Shown piece by piece: positions 40,230-50,337 of a stretch of 64,000 nt of DNA. Under the pieces are notes generated by a model. The model saw only the letters and a list, made by a program, of their open reading frames with translations. It did not search any database and was not told the origin of the DNA. Where the stretch lies: the NCBI GenBank assembly GCA_015146655.1, contig VKHL01000067.1, positions 87,138 through 151,137 on the forward strand, written 5' to 3'. Made by a program: the position numbers and the translations under genes. Within the stretch, counting starts at the first letter, position 1. Every line of letters begins with the position of its first letter. This DNA is from Ochromonas danica. Its lineage: Eukaryota; Sar; Chrysophyceae; Chromulinales; Chromulinaceae.

Positions 40230-41705
40230 ATGGTGTCCCAGCCCCCCGCTTCACCAGATGAGCTATATCAAGCTCCTAAGACCTCTGTCTTTCAGAAAGT
40301 TGTGATTTTATTAGTCTTTGGAACAGTGGTTGCCTTGTCTTCCTTGACAGCCTCCTTGCCCATTGAAATTGTCAGCCATCAGAGATCTCAACGCCCTGAT
40401 GCGCCCTCCACGTCCACTATTATCAACGGTGACACTGCTTGGATGATTGTTGCCACTATTTTCGGTCTTCTGGCCGGACCTGTTCTGGCCTACCTCTACG
40501 CCAACATCTACGGCAAGTCCTCCAACCTCCTCATCCAGGCCGTCGTTCTGGTTGCCTCTCTTGTAGCTTTTCTCTGGATTATTATTTCTCTTTCTCTCGT
40601 ATGGGGTGTGGATGCTAACGGCGACCAGATCATGGGCTTTCCCAAGCAGTTTTACATGTTCGCTCACGCTGGCAACCTGCCCATCGCTGAAATTGCTGAT
40701 AACATCCCCATGAACATCTTCGCAGTCTTTGAGTTGACCTTTGCTATTCTTGCCCCTGCCATCGTCACCTCTGCAGTCATTGACCGTGTGAACATCTATG
40801 GCTTCCTCTTCTTCATTTTCGTGTGGCACCTCGCTGTGTGGACCCCCATCGCCCATATTGTCTGGAACTTGCGTGGTTTCTACAAGACCAACGATATTGA
40901 GGACTATGCTGGTGGAATTGTGGTGCACATGATGTCAGCCATCACTGTTTTGGCCACTGACCTTTACCTCGACTTCCGCGGAGCTCCTAAGTCCAAGATT
41001 GCCACCCCTCGCAACCCTGAGACTGCTCTCTTCTCTTCCCTTGCTGTCTGGTTCCTGTGGTTTGGTGTCAATGCCGGCAAGGCTCATGGTGCCAATGTTT
41101 CCGCCTCTCAGGCTGTTGTCAACACCATTGCTGGTGTGACGGTTGCCATCAGCCTCAACTACTTGATTGACTTCGTCTTCGACGTGCCTTTCACCAATAT
41201 CACTTTGATCAATGCCATCCTCTTGGGTGTTGTGTCTACCACTCCTTCCAGCGGATTCGTTCCTGTGGGTGGCGCGATGATTATCTCTGTGATCACCACT
41301 CTCTCTGTGCGCCTCATTGCCAACCTCCTTCTCAAGGATGGCATCAACGACCAGCCTTATAGCATCGTCTCTGTGCATGGAATTGGTGGATCTGTTGCTT
41401 TCCTCTTCACTGCTCTCATTTCCTACCAATTCGTCAATAAGGAGGGCATGAACGGTCTGACTTACGGTCATGAGGGACCTATCCGCCATCACACTGCTGC
41501 CGTCTTGGCCACCTGGTCCTGCGGTCTCCTTGCAGTCTTCCTCTGCCTGTTCTTCTCCGACTTCTTCGTGCCTTTGGGACGCAACTTCCAGAAGGGTGGC
41601 GACTATGATCCAGTGCCGCTCGGTCCTGATTTCTCCACGCCTGATGCTGTCGAGGAGCCTGTTCAGAAGGAGGAGGTGGTTCAAGAACCTGAGAACACTG
41701 CCTAA
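40230..41705 (+). CDS. AMT: AMT-family ammonium transporter
   Basis: Single exon, 491 codons ending TAA by 41705, about 490 residues. About eleven membrane spans. The twin pore histidines are in place: His233 in GGIVVHMMSA and His383 in SVHGIGGSVAF. The family motif DYAGG precedes the first, and WFLWFGVNAGKAHGAN matches the NAG-x-A motif. It carries ammonium across the plasma membrane for nitrogen uptake. Spacing between helices 1 and 2 is longer than in bacterial AmtB (a polar stretch SHQRSQRPDAPSTST), placing this loop outside. The acidic C-tail (EEPVQKEEVVQEPENTA) would be cytosolic. Codon use is strongly biased to C-ending codons relative to the giant gene upstream, consistent with high expression. 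Confidence 0.93.
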   Translation: MVSQPPASPDELYQAPKTSVFQKVVILLVFGTVVALSSLTASLPIEIVSHQRSQRPDAPSTSTIINGDTAWMIVATIFGLLAGPVLAYLYANIYGKSSNLLIQAVVLVASLVAFLWIIISLSLVWGVDANGDQIMGFPKQFYMFAHAGNLPIAEIADNIPMNIFAVFELTFAILAPAIVTSAVIDRVNIYGFLFFIFVWHLAVWTPIAHIVWNLRGFYKTNDIEDYAGGIVVHMMSAITVLATDLYLDFRGAPKSKIATPRNPETALFSSLAVWFLWFGVNAGKAHGANVSASQAVVNTIAGVTVAISLNYLIDFVFDVPFTNITLINAILLGVVSTTPSSGFVPVGGAMIISVITTLSVRLIANLLLKDGINDQPYSIVSVHGIGGSVAFLFTALISYQFVNKEGMNGLTYGHEGPIRHHTAAVLATWSCGLLAVFLCLFFSDFFVPLGRNFQKGGDYDPVPLGPDFSTPDAVEEPVQKEEVVQEPENTA

Positions 41706-42005
41706 CGATTTGGTTAGTTTAGCGCTTTTGTGCATTTCCCGGGATATGCATGTATGTTAGACAGTGGATATAATAAAGGTTTGCATAATGTAGGAGTACT
41801 TCTCTTGTGATGCCAGTAATTTTATAGGATTTTGAACTAGCGTTTAGATTGTTTATTCTATCCGCTGTGTAACAAGTTTATAAATAAATAACGATTCTCA
41901 ACATAGACTACAGCTGCATGGCATGGACCTCAGAATCTGGGGATTTGGAGATTTAGCGCCCTGCTGTCTGATCTTTGGATTGCCTTTCATTTTGAGATCC
42001 TTGAC
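41706..42005. other. intergenic after ammonium transporter
   Basis: AT-rich 3' flank; an AATAAA-type signal lies near 41771. No gene seen. Confidence 0.4.
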
Positions 42006-42844
42006 ATGGCTGCGAATCATATTCCAGGACCGATCGGAAGACTGGGCCAGTCCACAAGAGGACTAATCGGCCGCTCGGAAAGTTCCATGAGAGTGGTGAG
42101 AGGTGAGAACGCTGCAGAGCAGGAAGAAGCCGAGCAGCGGGTTGGTAACAGAGTGTCGCCCTCCCACAGCCAGGTGAGACATGAGCACACCCTCCCCTCC
42201 TTTCACATGATCATGCCTCATCCATCGCTTTGTTATCTTCTGTGTTGGCAGGGAGAGGCTCTGGATGAAGACGTCAAAGAGCTCGCTCGGCAAATGGAGA
42301 AGGTCTACGCCAGGGACTACCCCAAAGGTGATCTGATCTGCTGGGAGACTCATTCGCCCGCCACACTTTCTGATCTTGTACGTGTGTGTTGAAATAGGTC
42401 TGGCAACAGTGCAAGGCATTCATGACGGAATCTTCGACCTCAAGGTTCCCCATCTGATGGTCTTAGTGGATGAGATCAACTACACCGCCAATGGCACAGC
42501 CATTCTCCAGCTGAAAGACGGCACAGGGCGTATAGCAGCCTACATCTCTAACACGGAGATGATCTTCATCTTGGAGATGCTGCAGCCAAGGAGGGGAGAT
42601 CTGAAGAGCTCCTCTCTCGCCACCCAGCTGAGCAAGGGGTCCATCCTTGTCTTGCAAGGAGTAAGAACATGCATTACGTGCATTTGCTTTGTTTGCTGAT
42701 TCATGTGATCTCTGCTTCTTGTTTCTCCAGGTGTCGATCTTCATCAGTCGAACAAACTTCTGTCGCTATCTCAACATCGTCTCGTCAAATCTGCGACGCA
42801 TCATTTCTCCGTTTTCTTCTCTGCCTACTACTCCTGCAGTCTAG
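42006..42844 (+). CDS. HROB: HROB-like homologous recombination OB-fold protein
   Basis: Four exons, 42006-42173, 42252-42327, 42398-42660 and 42731-42844, with GT-AG introns of 78, 70 and 70 nt; 206 residues. The N-terminus has IPGPIGRL, matching the short FPGPAG-type motif of HROB. The C-terminal half (about residues 85-206) reads VPHLMVLVDEINYTANGTAILQ, a KDGTGRIAAYI strand pair and a LSKGSILVLQGVSIF segment, ending in YLNIVSSNLRRI. This is the OB fold of HROB (human C17orf53). HROB recruits and activates the MCM8-MCM9 helicase during repair synthesis. Human HROB is about 650 aa, so this is a minimal version keeping both ends and losing the long disordered middle. Identification is from motif order. 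Confidence 0.75.
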
Positions 42845-43801
42845 GCACTCTTTGGGCCCACTTAGCCCGCAATAAATCTAGCGTACGCAAGTACTTTCTT
42901 CCATTTTCACTATCTGATCGAGAGTCACTTTCGACCTACTCGACATATTGAAGCTTTGCGTTTACTACTTAATACCCTTTTTCTTTGTTTGATCAGCCTA
43001 GTTTGGTAGACTAGTTCGTGTTTTGTTCTTTTAATGATTTCGCTTCGCTATTCATTTCTATTTTTCTTGTGTGGTACGGTGGGAACGCTATCTACAAAGA
43101 TAGACTCTTTCACTTCGCCATCCTTTGTCATGGATTCATATTTTTACAGTACTTGCAGCTGCTATCAAGATAGTATTGTAACTTTGCTGTGCATGGCCAC
43201 ATAGCCAATTCTTATTGCGCGGGATGGCTGGGTGCTGCGTCGCTCCCGCTGCTCTCCGGCGGAAGTGTGACGCACGCTGACTGTGGCGCTTTGTGGTGCG
43301 TTGAAGTTTGGCTGACACAGAAGATGCTCCACGCAGACAGACACAGACAGACAGACACAGACAGCAAGTTGTTGTTGGTTGAGTGAGTGAGTGTGGGTGA
43401 GTGTGTTTGTCGTTGTGCTGTGGTGTGCTGTGCTGTGTGAGTGCTGCCGGCCCGCCAGCTGCCAGCAGAGACTGCGAGAGCGACAGAGACAGACGACGAC
43501 GACGACGACGACGTCTTCCAGTCAGAGAGGCTGCCTCCTTGCAATTGCTGGCTCACTCCGACCACCGAGACATTGAGTGGAATTGATTTCTCTTTGTTCC
43601 ATCAGAATTTTAAGCTCTTATTCCAGAGGAAGAACTGCATTTTTGCCAATCATTTGCATTCATTGACGTGCAAGATTTGTGCATCCACCACCAAGCCACT
43701 TCCTTGCTCTCTGCTATTGTACTTGCATTTTAAAAGAAAGTCTATCACTAGAATTATCGAGAAAACCTTCTATCAATCATTCGATTTAGTTGAGTTAGAA
43801 G
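42845..43801. other. long leader/spacer with simple repeats
   Basis: No convincing gene. Contains CAGACAGACA repeats (about 43336-43366), GTGTG/GAGTGAGT runs (43380-43440) and a GAC repeat (about 43493-43513). Probably the promoter and 5' untranslated leader of the following gene. Confidence 0.45.
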
Positions 43802-46800
43802 ATGCATGCATGGTCTCGTGTTCTCATTCTCTTGGCAGCCACTGTGCAAGGGTTGAAATTGACTCCTGTGCACCATGGCATGCAGAAGATTGATCTGTCT
43901 TATGAATCCCATGTTGCCACAACGGCTTTGACCAATGCTCTGCAGAAGATCGAAGATGGTAATCTGCCCTTCCACGACTCCAAAGCATTGCTGGAGACTG
44001 CAGAGATCCAGAAGTTGCACAGCGTAGTGCGCAGATGGGCCAATATGGAAGACCGATTGAAAGGAGCCATTGCACCTGGCTCCACTTCGCAGGTTAGATG
44101 TTTCAGACCTCAGCTAGTGTCTTGTCTTGCTCTCTCTGACCTTTCCTCTTCCTTGCAGTTGCAGTTGTTTGAGGATATTGTGCACAACATTGCCTCCATT
44201 CGAGTCCTCATAGGTCACTTGCTCTTGCGAGCTGATGACTATCAACAAGCGAAGTTCGAATTGGAACTCTCTTGTCCTGCTTTGTGGAAATACAAGTCTG
44301 CCTGGCGCAGTATCGACTCCGACGTAAGTCTTGAGTAAACTATTTGTTGATTGGTGACTATTGCTTACAGGTTTGTTGCAGGGTTGGTTGGATTGCTTTG
44401 CTTCGTTGGGGGAATTGTACGAAAGAGAAGGTGACATCGCCCACCTTCGCGAGATTGGGCAAAAGCTTCTGCAGATGGTCCCACCCCTCCAAATACTGTT
44501 AAATCATTTCTCTTTAGCGACAGATGCCAAGCAGATGTCATTCATCAAGAAGTTTATTCTTTTGGGCCCTATGAGGCGAAAGCAAATTGCCTCAGAGATT
44601 AAACGATCTTGGCTGGCTCTCGAGAAGGTACGAGATGTCCTGCAGCCTGCTGTCGACGAATTCATTCTCTTCGGCACCAATCGATCCAGACTAAGCATTC
44701 TATTACGGGTGCAAAATGACATTGAAGAGATCATCGAGCATTATCTTCAAACATTCAAGGCCAAGACTGACCTCGCTAATGAGTTGACTAGCATGCGCGT
44801 TGCGTTGGTCAAACAAATCCGTGCCGAAGCTGAACATTATTTTGATATCATGAATCTCCTGATTGACCATGGTGAAGAGTATGTGCTTACTCTGCGCAGC
44901 GCCCATCCTCTGGAAATGGCGCACACTCCCTTCGAGGCGCTGCAAAGTGCTCATCTGGCTGAGCAAGCAGGTGTTCCTGCCCCTGCTCATACTTCTCCTC
45001 TCGAAGAGACTCTGGGCTATCCTCGCTCCTTCTCCTCTATCTTGACAGAGTTCGAGCACGGAATCGAGCAACGCAAGGCGAAGGAAGAAGCTCTTTTCGC
45101 CGCCGTGGAGGAGAAGGAAAAGGCGGCCGCTGCTGCTGCTCAGAGAGAGAAAGAAAGACATGCCCAGCGCTCTCAATCATATTCAAAATCGAAAACAAGA
45201 GGAAGCGGAGCAAGTCAGAGTCGCGCTGAAAGTCGCCGAAGCAAGCCCTCTTCCCCTGGATCCAGTAGTGCGAATGCCTCGTCCTCAGCGCAGCGACAAA
45301 GGACATGGGCGACTTGGCTTATGCAACTTGGCGGGATAGTCGCAAGCTTACTGGGTCTTGCAGTGCTATGTGGCCATTACCTCAGGCGCTCCAGTCCCCA
45401 TTCTCATCCAACACACAAATCTCTGACTCGACCCAGTCGTCTCTCTCGCCCGCCCATCGCCTCCAGAAAAGTCGAAGCGAAAGAGATCCCAGAGCCCTCA
45501 GAGCAAGGCAGGGTGCACGTGATCAAGCAAATTGTCTTAGAAGATCTTCACGTCGTTTGGGTGGAAATCATCCGTCGATACCATTTGGTGGAATCTCTTG
45601 TTTTCAATTGGATTGCTCGGATGCGTCACCACCAACATGATCTTTCATCGATGAGATCTAACAATGTCGATGCTCTCACGGAACTCAGTCAGCACCATGC
45701 TAGCAACGGGAAGGGTAAGGTGAAGGTGACTGGGGCTAAGAAGAAGTCAGTGCATGTGAGTGGAGTGGATACGACGTCCATTCAGATGGAGTCAAATGAA
45801 GAATCCCAACCTTCGCCCGTCCAAGAGCAGATCCCACAAGAAGATAATGCTGTGAATAAGTCTGTCAAGCGCGGACATTGCCGTCGAAAGCGTCACAAAC
45901 CTGTAAATCCTTCAGCATCCAGTACAATCATCCCTTCTCCTGCACAGTCTCCAACTCTTGAGCTGGATGCTGCTCACTTGCAAGAAGAACCGCAAATCTC
46001 CTCTCCGCCAGTGGATACTAACTTGTCGATAACTTTGTCAGATGAGAAAGTGTTCGTGGCTTCTGTTGAAACCTCCGATGGCCATCCCACCATCAAGCCT
46101 GAGAAGCCCGAATGTCCGTCTCCCTTCGACGGCTTCCAAGAGGAGAAGACAAGTGCGGGTGAAGAAACGATCGATCGAAATGAAAACCTCCCACGTCCAA
46201 GCGAATGCTTCAATAGTCGTTCGTCGTCCACGACAACCTGTACCTCTTCCGGAGTACCTTTCCCCGGCTACAGTGAGGCAGATTATCTTCCAGACGACTA
46301 CTTGCCATTAGACGTGCTGGAACAAGAAGAAGGTTGGATAGAGGCTCCCACTCGACACAACAAGCATCACCAGACAGCCAACCAATCCAACCAAAGCAAG
46401 CCTTCCCAGCTCGACCGCAATGCGCAAGCAGTACTCAGACAGCAGGCGAAGCGTAAGGAGGCAGAGAGTTCCTTCTCCAAGCCTCACAACAAGGTGCTGT
46501 CAGGTCACAAGAAGACTGATAAACGTTCGCATGCGTTACCATCCCCATCGAGTGGACGAAATCTATCCGTAGATAAGCATCCCCCAGTCAATAACCCAGT
46601 CCCACCTTCTGCATCGAAGCCCATTGCTGTTAACAGTTCTGGACCTTCTCTAAGAGGCTACTCTGCTGTGGTAGCAAAGAACTTGCCTTCCTCCTCTCCA
46701 AGTGCCTCCGGTGTAGGAAGACAAGATAATGCCGTACCATCCACGGCTGAAGGAAGAGTGGCCACCTCGTCGACACATCCCTCCACGGAGCTAGTCAAGA

Positions 46801-47788
46801 CTCTACCAGTCTTGCCATCTACTAATACTACGGTGGCAGACGAAGCAGAGATTAGCTCATTAAGCGACAGTGGCTCGCCTGGCTTCATTCTTCCGCCGCT
46901 GCCAATGGCAGCAGATCCTCAGCAAGCTGCTGCAATGGCGCACTACCTGGCCAACATCCAGCAATTCTACTACCCACCACAAGTCGCTGCTGCATCTGGT
47001 GTAGTTAGTCCGTCGGCTCTTCCCACGGTGCCGACCATGGACTCCGGCCTCTTGGTAGTGCAACCACCATGGCTGTTACCATCTCCGGTTGCTGTTGGTC
47101 ACAGTGTTTTCCAGGAAAACGCGGGAGATGCTAGTCCCACGGAGTTGTCGCCTCCGCCGGTATTCTTCTCTCCTCTGGGTGCCCTGCCAATGACAGTCAT
47201 CCCCTCGGTAAGGATCGAATCAGCTCTTTCGATGAGTCAAATAGCTCCTCTGACACCCTTGTCTCTGCAGATGGTAGCTGGCGCTGCTTTCAATCGCGAG
47301 GATATCGTGGACATGGTGCGCAAGCAAATGTAAGAGATGTCTTCTGTCATATTGTTAGAATGCCGAGCTCACCGCTTTCTTGTCTGCCTGACAGTGAATA
47401 TTACTTCAGCGAAGCCAATTTGGAACGTGACAAGTACTTGCGATCCATCATGGACCAACGCGGATTCGTGGAGTTGAGCGAGATCGCCAAGTTCAGACGA
47501 ATTGTCAACCTCCAGGCTGATGCAGACATGGTATGTTGGATTATACTATATTGTCTTGCTGTTGAGTAGTTGTGGTTATCTTCTGTTCTCCTCTATCCTC
47601 GGCAGATCTTGGATGCGGTGTATGACTCTGACCTGCTGGATGTTGAAGGCTGGGAAGGAGGAGAGGAAGAAGAGATTGCTGCCGAGGAAGAGCTTGTCAT
47701 GACCAAGCTGAGGCCCAGGGAGAATCCTGAGCGTTGGGTCATGCTTGACCAAACAGCTGCCCCGCACTCACAGCAGGATACCTGTTGA
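43802..47788 (+). CDS. La-motif (LARP-type) protein with signal peptide and membrane span
   Basis: Five exons, 43802-44092, 44159-44323, 44382-47329, 47395-47530 and 47606-47788; frame holds throughout, giving 1,240 residues. It starts with a hydrophobic signal peptide (MHAWSRVLILLAATVQG). Residues about 20-440 are helical and coiled, followed by an Ala/Glu-rich and a Ser-rich linker. One hydrophobic span occupies about 464-484 (WLMQLGGIVASLLGLAVLCG) and is followed by basic residues (HYLRRS), predicting type I topology. A long disordered cytosolic region leads to a La motif at about 1131-1180 (VRKQIEYYFSEANLERDKYL, MDQRGFVELSEIAKFRR). La motifs bind RNA 3' ends or poly(A). Joining of the La exon depends on an intron of 65 nt (GTAAGA...GACAG). 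Confidence 0.75.
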
Positions 47789-48253
47789 TGACCTGCAGCA
47801 GCTTAGCAGCAGCCATTGGCGTTGACATGGGCCTCTGGTTGCTAGACGTCAGCTGTTAGCTGTCAGCTGCAGCCAGAGGACTTCCTCCCTCTCTCCGCGT
47901 TCGCTATTTGTTACACCAGTCCAGTTTTGCTCTTATACTTTTCTCTTTCTATTCTGTCTTTACATCCCCTTCTCTCCTCTGATAGACAGCAAGCACTCAC
48001 TCTCTTTCCTTCCCTTCCCTTCCCTTCCCCTACCATTTGAGCCAAGCTAGAGCAGGCCAGGCTGTCTTGTCTCCTAATGGTCTGCAGCCCCTTTTCTTTT
48101 CTTTCTTGATGTGAACCGACAGCGGTGTTGTTAGTGATAAATGTCTTGCTGGACCCGTCGGGTACCCGTCGCTTGTCTGGTCAGCAGCTCTAGTTGTTTT
48201 AATTGTTATATGATGTGTTAGTAAGTTGTTGACATACTGCAGCGAACCTCCTC
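47789..48253. other. intergenic between convergent genes
   Basis: Pyrimidine-rich 3' flank with a CCTTC run (about 48008-48030). No gene seen. Confidence 0.45.
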
Positions 48254-48676
48254 CTACTTCCTCGACATTCGCCGAGCAGCCTGTAGCATATCTTCCAAGA
48301 ACTGCTGGAAGTCCATGTATCCCAGAAGCATGTCGACGATCCACTTGTTCTCGTCCTCCGCGAAAAGTGGCGCAAAGCGTCCGTCCACAGCGTCTTTGCA
48401 GTTCTGGAAGACTTCCTGCACGCTCACCTCCTCCTGCTCTGCGAACCTCTCCAGCAGTTCCTCCAGCATGGTCTGGTAGGCGTCATAGATCTCTCTTTGG
48501 TCGTGCGAGAACTCCTCACTCTTCTCTTCTTCCTGCCGCAAGAAGCTCTCGCTGTGCTTCGCCTGGAATCGCTCCAGAGAAGATCGAAAAGATGTTGATC
48601 GTAAGAAGTCTGACAATCGAGGAAGGATATTTACACAGACAAACTCTTCTTGCTCCTTCCCTTCAGATCTCTTCAT
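48254..48676 (-). CDS. BART-domain protein (ARL2-binding/CFAP36 type)
   Basis: Single exon, 140 residues from the ATG at 48676. The whole protein is helical: LSDFLRSTSFRSSLERFQAKHSESF, then EIYDAYQTMLEELLERF, VQEVFQNC and a final LLGYMDFQQFLEDMLQAARR. This order and the ML.YxDFxxFxxxM ending are those of the BART domain found in ARL2BP and CFAP36, which binds ARL2/ARL3-type GTPases. Such proteins act at centrosomes, cilia and mitochondria. The size fits a single-domain protein. It suggests a ciliated ancestor or stage but does not prove one. The call rests on helix pattern and the terminal motif. Confidence 0.7.
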   Translation of the reverse strand: MKRSEGKEQEEFVCVNILPRLSDFLRSTSFRSSLERFQAKHSESFLRQEEEKSEEFSHDQREIYDAYQTMLEELLERFAEQEEVSVQEVFQNCKDAVDGRFAPLFAEDENKWIVDMLLGYMDFQQFLEDMLQAARRMSRK

Positions 48677-48778
48677 CAATCAATACACAACAAGAACAAA
48701 TAAAGTGAATGAATGAAAGCACCGAGAATTTGCTAGTCTTTATATTACATATAGTTTACACTGCCAGCACGAACGCGC

Positions 48779-48850
48779 GCGCTTATAGCTCAGTGGTAGA
48801 GCAAGTGATTGCAGCTCACTAGGTCCCTGGTTCAAATCCGGGTGGGCGCT
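48779..48850 (+). tRNA. tRNA-Cys (anticodon GCA)
   Basis: All four stems fold. The acceptor GCGCTTA pairs with TGGGCGC, with two G-T pairs. The D arm is GCTC/GAGC and the anticodon arm AGTGA/TCACT around loop TTGCAGC. The T arm is CCTGG/CCGGG around TTCAAAT. The discriminator base is T, as expected for tRNA-Cys. 72 nt, no intron, CCA not encoded. A TTTT terminator for RNA polymerase III follows at about 48859-48862. Confidence 0.95.
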
Positions 48851-49126
48851 GTCGAAACTTTTGCCCTCAAACATAAAACATGACGGATAGGCAGATAGAC
48901 CATATAGATACCGGTAGAGTCTATGTTATTTGTTTTGGGATATGTTTTCAGCGTTAGAGAAGTCGCCTAATAAACCATTGCATGAAGCGGTAAAATTATT
49001 ACTATTAAGCTTTATTCGAGATAAAAAGTCAACTCAACTCATCCCATACAGAACAGAAGCCTCACGGAGCAAGTGCTCCATGGGTGCTACTTACATATGA
49101 CACACTATTTCACTACAACTTCCTCT

Positions 49127-49990
49127 TCAGACCTGATTATCTGCTCCAGTCACTGCCACCACCGCGCTGCTTTGCTGCTGAGGTAATACAGGACTGACTG
49201 CAGGGCTGGCAGTGGAGAATACGATGTCCTCGCTCGAGTGGTAAACGATGTTGTTATGGATGAAAAAGGAATTCTCCTCATTGGTATATATTGCCCCGCT
49301 GCCTCCAGTGCCCGTGGTACCCACAATAGTGTCATGGACAGAGGAGCGCACGGACGCCTTGCAGAGCGGACAGTCCGCCTTGCGCCGCAGCCACTGACCC
49401 CCACAGCTCTCGTGGAAGAAGTGGCCACAGGGAAGGTTCAGCACGACATCATCATTGACATAGTCTGCCAGGCAGATGGGGCAGCTAGTCAAGGCCAAGA
49501 TGTTGACGCCAGAGCAAGGAGAGTTCCCGCCACTGCCTTGCCCCACCTCGTCGACGTCCTGGTAGATGCCCCCGCCTCTCGCACCTCCTGGTGATAGCGC
49601 GTTCGCAGCCAAAGGTCCGACAATTATCCCCGCCTCCTCATCCACAGAGGGGTGGGCGATGAGCTGGCCGTCCTTCCAGGTGCTTCGCGGCAGGAGGAGA
49701 AGGGCGTCGGGACCGAGGCCTCGGCCAGACAGGTCCAGCCCGTCCACTCGAATGAGCGGCTGCGGTCCCTCCTCATCTTCGTCCTCCCGCATCGCTCTAC
49801 ATCGCCGTATGCGCAGAGAGATGGCGAGCAGAAGGGCTGCGGTGATGAGCGCCGCCCCCACCTCGTAGTAGATGTCACCCTCCGCGATGATGAGGATCCA
49901 GACGCGGAAGACAACCACAGCGCACACGAAGGAGAGGAAGCAAGCGAGCTCTTTGCGATGCTGACAGAGCGCTTCCAGGGTGTTTCCCAT
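49127..49990 (-). CDS. membrane RING-H2 finger protein (probable E3 ubiquitin ligase)
   Basis: Single exon, 287 residues. Two hydrophobic segments near the N-terminus (about 16-36 and 42-60: ACFLSFVCAVVVFRVWILII, VGAALITAALLLAISL) make a membrane hairpin. A basic/acidic linker follows. The RING-H2 is complete: Cys170, Cys173, Cys188, His190, His193, Cys196, Cys207 and Cys210 in CPIC...PCGHFFHESC...DCPLC. It should transfer ubiquitin from an E2 to targets at an internal membrane. The tail is Ser/Gly/Val-rich without domains. Members with this layout are common in protists and plants; the substrate is unknown. Confidence 0.88.
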   Translation of the reverse strand: MGNTLEALCQHRKELACFLSFVCAVVVFRVWILIIAEGDIYYEVGAALITAALLLAISLRIRRCRAMREDEDEEGPQPLIRVDGLDLSGRGLGPDALLLLPRSTWKDGQLIAHPSVDEEAGIIVGPLAANALSPGGARGGGIYQDVDEVGQGSGGNSPCSGVNILALTSCPICLADYVNDDVVLNLPCGHFFHESCGGQWLRRKADCPLCKASVRSSVHDTIVGTTGTGGSGAIYTNEENSFFIHNNIVYHSSEDIVFSTASPAVSPVLPQQQSSAVVAVTGADNQV

Positions 49991-50337
49991 CTCGGGGTCG
50001 GGGAGGGCTCAGGAAAGGAAAGAAAAGGAAAGAGCAGGGAGGGCTTTTCAGAAGGAGATAGCAAGGCTTCGAGAAGGAGGCAATCAACTGACACAGCGCA
50101 TGCAGAAAGTGCAGGACAAGATCATCACGATCACTGGCTGAACTGTTTTCTTTTACCTCACACAGACTGACAGAGCCGCACTGCCAGAATTTCATATCCC
50201 ACTCCCACACTTCCACATACAGAGAGAGGAGCAGCGCCCTTATTAAGTTAACGCTATTCCTCTCTTATTAAGTTAACGAACATGAACTTAATAAGAATCT
50301 TGCCGCTCACAACGAAACTGGTCCAACCTCCCCAGCG
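49991..50337. promoter_or_regulatory. divergent promoter with repeated CTTATTAAGTTAACG
   Basis: Between the RING gene (-) and the phosphatase gene (+). CTTATTAAGTTAACG occurs at 50239-50253 and again at 50264-50278, and AACTTAATAAG, its partial reverse complement, at 50285-50295. All lie 40-100 bp before the phosphatase start. Related words appear before two other genes (see findings). Confidence 0.5.

Noticed and set aside
43441-43893. Plus-strand frame with poly-Asp over the GAC repeat
   Set aside because: Driven by a simple repeat; the real coding frame starts at 43802 with a signal peptide in another phase.
47330-47394. The TAA right after base 47330 as the true end of the long exon, making the La motif a separate gene
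   Set aside because: The TAA lies inside a GTAAGA donor; splicing to the ACAG at 47391-47394 completes VRKQIEYYFSEAN, the conserved start of the La motif, and the downstream piece has no good start of its own.
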